Source: Malurus cyaneus samueli (taxonomy: Eukaryota; Chordata; Aves; Passeriformes; Maluridae). From it: a DNA stretch of 64,000 nucleotides. Below are positions 1-10,900 of the stretch, in pieces. The translations under genes were made by a program, and so were the position numbers. The stretch spans positions 32,511,165 to 32,575,164 of the forward strand of contig CM019217.1 in the NCBI GenBank assembly GCA_009741485.1. The letters are read 5' to 3'. Position 1 is the stretch's first letter; the number at the start of each line of letters is the position of its first letter. The notes beneath the pieces are model-generated. The model had not been told where the DNA came from. It worked only from the letters and a program-made list of their open reading frames with translations, and searched no databases.

Positions 1-300
1 GGACATGGTGGAAGCCTCCAGAAGCTTCTCACAGGCGCCATCTTTTTGGCCCCCCCACTTCCAAAAACTGGGCCAAGCAAAACCAACACAATTGCACTGA
101 CTCATTTTGTGCAACAGTTTTCCTCTGGCATGAGGAGAGAGGAAAGAATCAATACACAAGCAGTAATGTCCCTTTGAACCAGGGTTGTTTCTCTAAATAG
201 CTTTTGATGTTACTACAAAGTAATTCTTGCAACTATGTCTTTAGGAGGATAATGATGAACTCAAGATCCATTGTCAATCTGTAATTCTTTTCCTCTGTAG

Positions 301-348
301 ATAGCAGGAGTCGAGGAATTAAAGAATATGAAGAAAAAGAATGCTAAG
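301..348 (+). CDS. CENPU: CENPU internal coding exon (48 bp)
   Basis: Acceptor CTCTGTAG ends at 300 and donor GTAAAT starts at 349. Only the frame beginning at 301 is open (IAGVEELKNMKKKNAK); the other two contain stops. This fixes the phase at 0 on both sides. The residues are basic and helix-prone, as expected for the start of the coiled coil. Confidence 0.78.
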
Positions 349-3300
349 GTAAATACATACATGCTACTAGATCATACAGCATCCAGTAGTGGGCATTGGA
401 ATGTCAAGAACTTGACTGGTAGAAATAATTGACAAGGAAGTGTACTGTACTCAGAATCAACTGTGCAAATAAAGGTTAGGGAACCAGCAGAGATTTTTTT
501 TAAAAGATCTGAGTAAATATGGTGGAATTCAAACTCCATACGTATACTGCTATATGGTGTAAAAAGAAGTAATGCACATTGGGATGGGTAGGATGTATGC
601 ATGTCAATTTTTTGTGTTTTTTTAATGAGTAATGGTGAGGCCTCTGGAGAGCCAGTTAAATAATGAGAGCTAACCTTAAAGAAGCATAAATTAGTACAAA
701 ATCTAGGAGAGCAGCAAAGATAACAGCCTGTGAGGATAGAATTGGATTGCTTAATTTAAAGAAGACAAGTCTAAGGGAACTGCATTCCCTGAATATATGC
801 AGAATTTTTGTTCAGAGGGAGACAGTTCCTCTCCATGCAGAACGAGTAGGAATTCAATGAAAATGCAACAGGAATGTTGACAGGAGGCGCTAGTGTAAGG
901 GTGGAAAAACATTGCAGTGCTTTCAGCAGGGAGAGGTGAATGCCCTGCAGCAGACATTTAAGAGCATCTTGGGCACTGTCTGAATTTCTGTGCGAATTAA
1001 CATCTGTACAGTTTTCAGTGGCATACCAGTTTTAACAAAATCAACATCATAAAGCTTATCCTGGGAAGTAGCAGTTAATATGCCGAAGTCTTGTTGACTT
1101 GAGGTGATGTGATAAGCTGCTCTGCATGTAAAATGAAAATCTTAATACACATCTAGCATTCACAGCCACTCACATTTATCCTTAGTTTCCCTCTTAGACA
1201 TTTGTATAAAATCAATTTTTTTGTTGCTAAATTTAATTTTATGATCAATTTTGGTGCTACTTCTTTTTTTGTTCTAAATTAGATGTGATACTAAAGAAAG
1301 CTTACTTAGTTATGGCAGGTTCACTGAACATATATTTGTATTAGTTTGCATTTTTTAAAAAAAACCTCCTAGAGCTGATCATATTTGAATTCAAAATGTC
1401 ACAAATACTTGCAAATCCAGTGTTTTTAAAGAGAAATTTTGGATGGAGATTAGTTTGACCTTTTAAACAGCTTTAAAGTGTTTAAAATAGAAATGTAACA
1501 TCTGGCAGTTTATAAGGTCTGATACCTTAAAATCTTCCACAATGTGAATCAGCATAAAACCTCAGAGAAAAAAGGCAATGAAATCTGAGTTGTTTACCTT
1601 GGAAGTTTTAGAAACTGTTTCACAGACTTTGGTCACTGTTTGTTTCAGGCAATAATAAACATTAAAAAGAAAAGGCAGCGACTGGTGCAACTCAGAGAAG
1701 GCCTGATTGGGTGAGTTTCTAATGCTGCACAATAATAACCTGAAGAAATTAAGGAGTCTGGTATTTTGTAACTCAGAAGCGACAGTAACTTTTTTTTTGT
1801 TTTTTCACTTTATTTTGATGAAACTACTGCTGTCTTGCTTTTTGTTTTTACAAAAGTTCATGATAACCTCTCCTTTACATATTTCAGTTGCCTAGACTGA
1901 AATATGTCATTCTTGCATGTTCTTTTACCTAACTATAGATACTGGGATGGTGTTTCACACCATATGTTCGTAGGAAAAACACCAGTGTTATGATTTGAAT
2001 TGCAAAGGTGCTAATCATTCATTTACAAAGGTAATACAGAGGACTTTTTTGGTTTTGAGGTGGACGATTGTATTTCACCTCTGCAGTTTGGCAGGAACTC
2101 CTCTTTGCATATGGTTTGTGTTCCTCTTAGGAGATGGTTTGTTTCCTTCTCTCAATTCCCCTTCTCTATCTTGGCATTAATCTTAAGTGTCATTTAGATA
2201 CACAACACAGAAATTATGTTCTTTGGAAGAACAATTAGATTTCTCCCAAATCCTTCTCATTGCTAGTGACGAGCTTTATACTGACGCTGCGTTGAACATA
2301 CACCCTGTAAGACCACTCTGTAGAGAACCATAGGCTTGGATGCACAAACACAGTGAAAACCTTTTCTCTATGGTCATGAGAGGTGTTTTTCATTGCAGTA
2401 CTATGGACAAACTTTGCTCAGAGAATTACTTGAAGTCATTCCTCATTAGGGTTTGAGTCCTCTCACAGACTGGAACTTGTCTTCCTGTTTTATGTGTTGC
2501 CTTTTAATCCTTTGATCATTTTAAGAAAGCTTTTTTTCTGCAACCCGTTTGGATGAAAATAGCTTTTGATGCTCAGTTTTTGGAGTGCTATTTTAATGGA
2601 TCAAGCACTCCAGTTTATTTAGCAGTGGTGTAGGTAGTTTGTTGATCCGCAGCATAAGCACTGAACACCTGAGCTTGCAGGCAGGGCTGTGCAGAAACAG
2701 AACACCACATATATAAGAAACTACAACTGAAAAATTTAAATGCTTAAGAAAGGGTGGCTACATTGTCAGACTCAAAAGAGAGGTTTGGGTCTTTGTGGTG
2801 GATTTGGACTCATGCCCCTGTTTAAGTAATAAACTTGTTCTAATTAAACACTACGCATTAATCTATGTTTTGTATTTCTGACCAACATTTAAGTATTCCT
2901 TCTGAGTAAATAGGGTCATGACCAACATTTAAATATTCCTTCTAAGGAAATAGAGTCATAGTTATTCATGCAATAAACATGCAGATGCAAGCGTCAAAGT
3001 CTTTATCTTTTTTCAGAGCTGAGCCACAACTGACACAACTACAAAGAGAATATGCTGAGGTACAGGAGAGGAAATCTTCCTTGAGGCAAACAGTTGAATT
3101 AATTACTGATTTAAAGGAGCTACAGGAAGACTGTTTGGATAACAGAGAAGAAAATCCAAAAGAAAAACTGGTAGTAAGTATATATTCCGCACGTGTTTCA
3201 CAGTTTTATTAATGTATTTATTTTAATTTATTAAGTAAATTTATTCATATTTCTTACATTAAGTAGCAGAATCTTGTTAATTGTCTTTGTGGAGGCAACT

Positions 3301-3984
3301 TGAAAATCACTGCTGAACTGTACTGTAGTCTCTTTTTTTGGTCTCATGGTAGAAGCTGAAGTATTTCAGAGAGGATTCTGCTGCCCTGCTCTTAATGCCC
3401 AGGAATTCAAAGGACATAGAAACAAAACAGTTGTCTGTAGTTGTAACTTCTTTATAGAAATTGAAGATTTAACAGTGAGACAAAAGTAATTAATTTCTTT
3501 TGTTGTTATTGTTCAAAAGTGGGTAAGGCCCTGGTACTCCCATGTAAGATATTTAACCCTAAGAACAGTGCTGGTATTTCACAACCAGATAAGTTCTGTG
3601 TAGCCCTAGACCTCCTTTCCATTGTACCCAAGACCTGGTGTGGTATTTTCTGTGGACAAGGCTACACACCTGCCAAGTGTAAGGGAAATTCTCACATTTC
3701 AGAAAATGCTCTAATTTTGGCTGTTCTTCACTTTTAAAAGTCATGTTGCGCCATTTTTAGACAGAGGAAAATTAAATACTGATATGTAAGTTATCTTTCC
3801 AGAAGTTAAAAATGTTGCCTTGCAATTTTTATTTCCTTACCAACAGTATGGAACTTCCAGCCTCCCTGCTCTTCTGGTGGAGTCTCGGAGAATTCTGGGG
3901 GCAGAAAGGCACTTTGAGAATATCAATAGGAAACTGGAAGAGACTCTGTCTACACAAAAAGAGAGAAGATCAAATAAAAATTAA
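301..3984 (+). CDS. CENPU: CENPU (centromere protein U), last four coding exons, 5' truncated by the window edge
   Basis: Join of 301-348, 1649-1710, 3017-3173 and 3847-3984 gives 134 C-terminal residues ending in TAA. Every junction has a consensus acceptor and donor and the phases agree (0, 2, 0). The residues are lysine- and glutamate-rich heptad-type sequence (for example LTQLQREYAEVQERKSSLRQ), followed by a conserved C-terminal block beginning YGTSSLPALL and containing LGAERHFENINRKLEE. That matches the family: CENP-U (MLF1IP, CENP-50 in chicken) belongs to the CENP-O/P/Q/U/R part of the constitutive centromere-associated network and uses a C-terminal coiled coil to pair with CENP-Q. The N-terminal part, including any Plk1-docking region, lies upstream of base 1. 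It converges on PRIMPOL, as in other vertebrates. The assignment rests on remembered family sequence plus synteny; the exon structure is seen directly. Confidence 0.9.
1649..1710 (+). CDS. CENPU: CENPU internal coding exon (62 bp)
   Basis: Acceptor TGTTTCAG ends at 1648 and donor GTGAGT starts at 1711. Translation continues in phase 0 as AIINIKKKRQRLVQLREGLI, with two bases (GG) left over. These are completed by the A that opens the exon at 3017, giving a glycine codon. Confidence 0.82.
1711..3016 (+). other. CENPU intron with a 40-bp tandem duplication
   Basis: This is AT-rich intron sequence without a supported exon. The short open frames at 1707-1895 and 1995-2180 are mostly hydrophobic and lack splice or family support. 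The only structured element is the two-copy direct repeat at 2880-2959, listed separately. Confidence 0.6.
2880..2959. repeat. Two-copy 40-bp direct tandem repeat in a CENPU intron
   Basis: Bases 2880-2919 and 2920-2959 both begin GACCAACATTTAA and end GTCAT. They differ at only a few positions. The repeat ends about 57 bp before the coiled-coil exon, so it lies in the usual branch-point to polypyrimidine neighbourhood. It looks like a simple local duplication. Confidence 0.9.
3017..3173 (+). CDS. CENPU: CENPU coiled-coil exon (157 bp)
   Basis: Acceptor TTTTTTCAG ends at 3016 and donor GTAAGT starts at 3174. After the first base, which completes a split glycine codon, 52 codons run to the donor with no remainder. 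Leucine and isoleucine at heptad spacing (LTQLQREY, LRQTVELITDLKELQ) mark the coiled coil by which CENP-U pairs with its partners. Confidence 0.9.
3847..3984 (+). CDS. CENPU: CENPU terminal coding exon with stop codon
   Basis: Acceptor ACCAACAG ends at 3846. Forty-four or so family-like residues follow (YGTSSLPALLVESRRILG and so on) up to the TAA at 3982-3984. The ATG at 3848 is internal and in another frame. The short 3'UTR contains an AATAAA about 170 bp downstream. Confidence 0.92.
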   Translation, partial: YGTSSLPALLVESRRILGAERHFENINRKLEETLSTQKERRSNKN

Positions 3985-4152
3985 GTGTCTTTAAGACTTT
4001 CTGGCACTCACTAGGAACAGTTATTAGAATTGTTAGTGCTTAAAGCTGGTTTAATCATTGTTACTCTATTTTGTTATGGTGTTTAAAAGAAGCCAGTGAC
4101 TTAGAGAGTGTATCTTTCTATAGTAAATACAAATAGTAATCCCAGTTTGAGC

Positions 4153-4158
4153 AATAAA
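4153..4158 (+). terminator. CENPU polyadenylation signal AATAAA
   Basis: AATAAA lies 169 bp after the CENPU stop and is followed by a GT-rich stretch (about 4164-4200) of the kind found downstream of cleavage sites. Further + strand AATAAA copies at 4258-4263 and 4300-4305 lie within or beyond the PRIMPOL 3' end. Readthrough transcripts could therefore overlap it. Confidence 0.75.
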
Positions 4159-4279
4159 ACTTTCTTGTACACTGTGAACAATGTTCAGTGTTAATCTTGT
4201 GCTATTAAGGTAATCTTTAAGAATATATTCCTCTAAAGAAACCACAGCCTTTGGTTGAATAAATACAAATAGACAAATC

Positions 4280-4285
4280 TTTATT
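4280..4285 (-). terminator. PRIMPOL polyadenylation signal (AATAAA on the minus strand)
   Basis: TTTATT on the + strand reads AATAAA on the minus strand, about 340 bp beyond the PRIMPOL stop. Cleavage would fall near 4260, giving a 3'UTR of about 360 bp (4260-4622). The open frame at 4352-4597 lies inside this UTR and is not a gene. Confidence 0.65.
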
Positions 4286-4622
4286 AAATTTGCAGTTGAA
4301 ATAAATTTTCATCCCATTTATGGAAATAAAGAAATCTGTTTTGTTGGCTTATCAATAAAACTTGGACATACAATTAACAAACTGAAACTGTACAATAAAG
4401 AGCATTAAAAGTGCTAAGCTTGGAGTAGCATTCATGATGAGTTTTTTAGTCCAATCCTCTTCAGCCCCCATATAATCTACCATGATCTCTTCATGCCTGC
4501 TGAAGTTCATCAGCCACTCCATTCTTTCTCTTCCAGCTCTTGAGTGGTGCTTTTGAACTACCCTGCAGGACCTTTCACAGAGGTACCCGACACACAAGTG
4601 TCCTTGCTGGCTAGGCCTGTGC

Positions 4623-4928
4623 TTATCTGCCTTCTTTAGTGCAGATGTCTTCTTTCCTTAAAGCTTCTAAAAGAAATTCATCTGGGATTTCTTCCATGGC
4701 GTAATTCAGACTATCATCTGCAGCTTCAGCTAGTTCCACATCTTCAGCAGCTTCTAGGAAACAGGCATCATCATTTGGATTTTCCCACTCACTGTCTGAC
4801 AACAGGAAGTCTTGAGTACAGCCATTCTCTAGAGATACGGAGCTTTTTGACAAGTCTGATGCATTAGAATGTGCATTTACATCTTCTTCTGTATGCCCCC
4901 TGCCATCCATCAGCATGTGCTCTTCTTC
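4623..4928 (-). CDS. PRIMPOL: PRIMPOL terminal coding exon (RPA-binding tail)
   Basis: Acceptor TTCTCAAAG ends at 4929; stop TAA at 4625-4623. 101 residues, strongly acidic. DDACFLEAAEDVELAEAA and IPDEFLLEAL correspond to the two RPA70N-binding motifs that recruit PrimPol to single-stranded DNA. The tail runs some ten residues (RKEDICTKEGR) past the second motif. Confidence 0.94.
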   Translation of the reverse strand, partial: EEEHMLMDGRGHTEEDVNAHSNASDLSKSSVSLENGCTQDFLLSDSEWENPNDDACFLEAAEDVELAEAADDSLNYAMEEIPDEFLLEALRKEDICTKEGR

Positions 4929-7900
4929 CTTTGAGAAACAAGAACACTCCTTACTCCATATGAAAATGCTCTTCATACCATTAACTGCTCTGCAGGTTTG
5001 GAGCTTGTACTGTCAGAATGGATACTACAGAAAGCTGGCCAACAAGACAAGGTTTTCCAGCATGTTACTGTATGGCCACGTTAACCTGTGCAAGCCTGTT
5101 TTAATAGAAGTAGAAATTTGCTGTTTTTCTAGCAGCCTACAAGTAGCCCGTTGAATACAGCTTTGTAAAATAATACAAAGTTAAGAAGAAATTCAGTGTC
5201 TTGTTTAAAGATACTGTCAGGATCTGAAAATACAGTTAAATGCCACTTTCTGTGAAATAACAGTAATAACTATTGAGTTGCTTGAGTACAGCTTAACATG
5301 CCATTCTGATGTATGACATTTGGAGATGTAAAGTTAAATTTAAAAGTTTCAAAATGACAATTCCTATTGCCTAAGCAGTGGAAAAACTCATATGTTCAGA
5401 GCATAGAGTCTAGGTGCAGTATCAGGTCATTTAAATATAGTATCTGTTTGGGGAAACACTCCTTTCATACATGAAATGAAGATAAAGTAACTGCAAAAAT
5501 GAGGGTCACTGGCTTTGTATTTGACTCTGACTGACTCAAGTGTTCCAGAACCGGTTCTATATTACCTAGCCCAGCATGAAGTCAGACATGCACAGTAGAG
5601 CTAAACTTGGGCAGTTTTTCTGTTCTGCTCTGAGAGTGGCCTTGTGACTCAGACATTGGGAACTGCTGTTCACGTCAGAACAGAAGGAAATCTTTAGTCC
5701 CAACTGAAGTTAGGCAGTTCCAGTAATATAGCACTGCTGGAGAACTTAAAAATTAATTTATGGAGTTACCCCACCAGCCAACTGCTCTGGGGACCTCTTC
5801 TATACCACTGTAACAATATGTGGAGCTCAGCAGACTGAGATGTTAACGGGGATGTGCAGTGACTTCCACAGACTCACAAGAACTTTAGCATCTCAATAAC
5901 CCAAAAACGTACCTCTTTGAAAAGAGATGGGAGACATATTCCAGGTGGTAATGGAAAACCTAAATCAAATATAAGACATTAATTAAAGTCAACATTCCAA
6001 AAAGCTTTAGGTATTATTGAGATCACAGGTTACATACTTTGTGATTTGAAGTTTTGTTCTCGGCAGACAGGATCGTGACACTTTTGATACCAGACTTCGT
6101 TCCTTAGATCTACCAGGATCCTAGGAATGAAAATATTTCATTTTTTAGTAACAGTATATGAATGAAGTGAATTCATGCAAGAGGAAGCTCTGATACTAAA
6201 AGAACAGGTTTTGTTTGTCCTCAGCTGTGGACATTGCTTTCATTACTCTTGTCATACTAATTATAAAATTATTTTGTGCAATTTTTATTAAGAAACTTCA
6301 CATTTCTTAAGTTAAACTTTTAAGACTAATATCTGAAAGTGAAATTTAGTCAACTTCATTATATTAAGTTTGGAAGAAAAATTCATCAATTAAGATTAGC
6401 ATATGGGACTTAACTCTAAGGTAAGATTTTGTTGCTGCTGCTGTTACAGATAATTTGATTATAAAAGCTACATAAAATCACTATTTCCTGTCACTCAGCT
6501 TTTTCAACCAAACTTCAAGCAACTCATTTGAGAAAAAGCAAACTCATCTAGCTGTGGAGTTTTTTGAATATGCTTGTTTCTCAAAAACACATTCCTTCTG
6601 TTTCAGTGATTAAATATATTTTTATATATTTATACTAAAAATATACTGTAATTTTAATATAATCTAAAAACTTAAGTTTCCATCACATACTTTGCTAAAA
6701 CTATAGGAAGTCTGAGTCCTTGTAGAGTCACTAGCAAAACTCATCTTGGTGGATGTGGCAGGAATTACCATGCTAAAATGGTAATTCTCAAATATTAAAA
6801 TGACAGAGTTGTTTTAATAACATAAGAATATAATTTAAGATGCATTGTAAATTAATTCAAAACTGGTCTGCTTGCTCTCTTAGTTTTCAGCTTCCTAGCC
6901 AAGAAGTGTCAAAGCATAGTACGGCTTAATAGTTTAAATGTATGCTGACCTTTTTGTTAGCATCTTTGGGCCCATATTTTAAATACCATGAAGATTACTT
7001 CATGGAGCTATTGGAAATCAAATTCGAGTTTTCACAAAGTAAACTCGGGGTGGGGTAAAGTTTGTTTGGCTTTGTGAGAGGTTTTTTTTTTGTAATAAAA
7101 AACATTGTATCCCCACAGAGCAAGACACCAGAAATTGTAACAGTTGCTCATTCTATCCATAAAACTTTCTCAGCATTTTTTGGGAGTAACTGTTGAACAG
7201 TAAAATAAATAAAGCTGTTTTAAGCTGAATACTTAAAGAACATACATTATGTTGTTACTTTTGTGAGCTCTTCTGATATTTTCACACCAACGGTAACCAA
7301 AAATATCGTAAATAAGTAGTTCTTTGAGAGAGAAGTAACTCCATTGTCGTATACCTGAAAAAAAAATTAATTCTTTATAGTCTTTAGAAATAGTGCTGCA
7401 GAAGACTCATTTGTTAATAGTAAAGTGGTCTCTTTACCTCCTTGTAGCCCATCTCTATTAACCAAAGAATGAACAAAATTATCAATTTCTGGATATGGCG
7501 AACCATGGTAACCTTCCATGGGATCTGTGAAACCAAAGGCCACATACACACATTATTAATGGGTTTGCCACTGTAATATGTCATTAAACATATGACATTT
7601 AACATATAATAACACTTAAACTTTATATAGATCGCAAACAGAATCACATCATACCCTTGATTAAACCAGGGATAAACCACTGTTAAGTTCCTTAAAGGGC
7701 TACCCCCACCCCCAAGGTGCAGAGGGAACTGGGACAAAGCGGGGCAGCTGTGGGTACAGGAGGGAAAGGGTCAGTGGCATTCAGGTGCTGCAAAGCATTC
7801 TTCAGTACAGATGTACTCTGCCTCCTGAAAGGCAGAAGTTACCAGGTGTACAAATCACAGAAATCTAAGTTAAGAATACTTGGATTCTTTTCCTATGCAG

Positions 7901-10900
7901 TAGAAAAGGCTTGAAGTACCTCTGCTGCTTCTTGTAGTTTTACTATTTAAAAAAGCAGACATTTTTCTTTCCTCCTCAGAAAAGCCGGATGATAGAACTT
8001 TTGTGTCATCACTTACTCTGAAGAAAGGAGATAATACAAAGGGAAATGTGTGATTCTTACAGTGTAACACAGTACAGTATAAGTCCCCAGAAATTTTTTC
8101 TTCAAAACCAAGAAATTCTACTGGGAACTCCTAAATCACCCTGTAAGAATGTTAATGGAATAGTTGCTCCTTCATAGCTGCGATTTGTAACTGCTGCGGG
8201 AGAATTATCATTGAAACACATATTTTAAAATATTGTAAATTTGACTGGAATTAAGTAATTACCCAATGTTGCAGATTAAGGAGGAAAGAAAATATGCTTC
8301 TTCCAAGGAAACATCCTTTTCACAGTTGGGAATAAACTTATTATCCTCTGCTATCTTCAGAATCACATTTTTTCCTGCTTTTGATGACTTATACATCCGG
8401 AAATTTCTGTTCTTTGTATAAACTCCTGCAGGAAAACAGCTATTTCTTAACATAGCAGTGCTGGCTAGGATTTAAGATACTTAGCACTTGTAAATTAAAC
8501 TATTTCCCTTAGGCCCAGCTAAGAGTCTAATGCATGGACAAAACGTGTAACTGGCTGGTTCACACCCCATAGAAGAAATGCAACAAAGCAAGATCATGCA
8601 CATATATACACTTCTATGTTATACAAGAATTAAGACCAATGCTCAACACCTCTACATAGGCATTTTAACTATTCTGACATTACAATTATTGTAAGTTTCC
8701 CTTCAGTACAAGAAAATGATGCTTTCATGTTAACTTTGTGAAATACAATAAGCCCAAAAAGCTGCACAATTATTTTAACTAGAAAGAACTTAATCAAACT
8801 TCTCGTTTTCTGTGGACCAGACACAACTTGTCTGAAGCAGGCATCAGGAAGATTTAATTCCAATCTCAAAAACAAACAACAAAACAATGAACAGGTATCT
8901 TTAACATTGCAAAATCTGTCTAGTAATTTACTGTGAAGGTGAGTTTTATTTGCAGATTGCATTGATTTTCATTAAAAAAACTCAGAGCTCATACAAGGAG
9001 AACATCCCACAGCTTTCTGTCACTGCAGCCTCATGATGTAATTCAGTATTTCAGCAATTTTGACTTTAGCTTTCCAATTTTGAGGTGATGTGTATAACAT
9101 AAATATTGAGGACAGTTAATTTTGAGGAAGCTAACATCAAATTCTTAAAAGGTGGCATAGGAAACAATTTGCTTTAAGGTTCCTTTAAAGTACAGCATCT
9201 ATGATCACAGTTTCAGTATGCATTTAAAGTCTGACTATAGGGACAAAAGTAAGAACACAACAGTTTCTACTCTCTGTAATCAAAGATTAAGGAACTTCTC
9301 ATTTCTAAGCCTTTGTTGTATCCCAAAGAGGTTTAAAAACACTTATATTTACCTAGATCCACAAAAAGTTGCTTGTTGCCTTCTTTATCATTTACTATTA
9401 GGAAGGAAAAATCAAAATTTTCTCCCTGGTGTGATATTTCCATATGCTTTGTTTTGTGAGCAATGGCTGGCCAGTCTTTGGAAGCATCTTCAGCAGCTGT
9501 CAGGTTTGTAAGAGAACCATCTAATCCAGCTCCTGCCGAACACTGGAAAACATGCTCTGCTTCTTCTGTTGGAATCACAGCAGCTTCACTCTGCATCAAT
9601 CTGATGGCAGGCTGCAAAATGGTTCTCACAAAGTTACCTTAAAAAACAACCAAAAGAGGCCAGAAGCACATAACATCATTTATGAGTCAAGAAAGAACTT
9701 AGAGCGTTTCTATGCAAATATTTTTCAAAACAGCCAAGATGGGAGTGGTTGAAGTTCAAGGTCTTTTTAGCCCTTCTGGATTTTTAAAAAGAAATCTTTT
9801 GATCTGCCCACTGTATAACATGTTCCTAGCCAGTAACTGAGAAACCAATGCCTCACAAGAATTTGTACTAAATGTCTAAAAAAAGGCATGTCAAAGTCAC
9901 AACACGGGAGATAGAAAACTTAAACCAATGGGCTAAAATAAACAGTTCAAGCCTCTACCAAAAGAACTGACTAATACAATTTGACTATCAACATCACAGG
10001 CCAAAATTTCTGTCATATCGTATTATCTATTATCCATGTCATACTTAGGAGCTTACACTAGCAGAAGAGACCATGCTTTCAAAGTGAAAAAATTGCAATA
10101 ATCTCATTTAAGTCTTTGGGGTTTGTAATTGCTACCACAGTGTCACATGATAAATAACTGCTCTGTGTCACACTTGGAGCTGGCAGACAATATTATAGGC
10201 ATTTGCTTATAACTAAGACAATCTGCTTGGCTTGCCTTGAGCTATTCTCAAAGGATTTAGGGATGCAGATTCCACTACTCCTAACAATGAGAAATCACGT
10301 TTCTTAATGTTACAAAAAAAAAAANAGTCTATGCTGGAAATAGTCTGTCCTCTTTGTGTTGCAGTTAGGTCGTGAATTTTGGCCTAAAGAAGTGCTTAGG
10401 CCATGGATTATATGCTTATACTAAAAATATTAGGGGAAAAAAGTTTGCACATGTACCCAGCCTGTCCTTACTGTCTGCTTTGCTCCTCCACGTGTTCAGG
10501 TCAAAAAGACCTTTCATAGATGACTCCTCTGAGCAACACAAAACATGTCAACCTTACACCACTTTGACCCAAGAGTACGTGCATTCTCCCCATGGGAAAA
10601 CAAGATTTTCTCTAATGCTGTACTGGACTACACAAAAGCCCAACACTGCACCATTAAAAATAGTATCACTGTGCTGTAATTAAGTACTAAAAGCAGAAAG
10701 CTTATTTTCCCTGTGCTCTCTACAAGGCCCTGTGTGTAAACTTTACTCAAGACTGCAGTGATGGAGGGTGCAGAGCTAGAAACAGGCATAAGCATGAGAA
10801 AGGGAGGCCTGAGAATGATGACAGTCAGACAGACTGTGACCAAGCAGACACCAGAGTAAAAGTGGGAAACTGAGTGTTATCAAAATTTTGAACCAAACAT

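Noticed and set aside
1..300. Possible further CENPU exon upstream of 301
   Set aside because: No open segment bounded by a credible acceptor and donor with phase 0 at its end was found.
4352..4597. 81-codon minus frame next to the PRIMPOL stop
   Set aside because: Lies wholly in the PRIMPOL 3'UTR.
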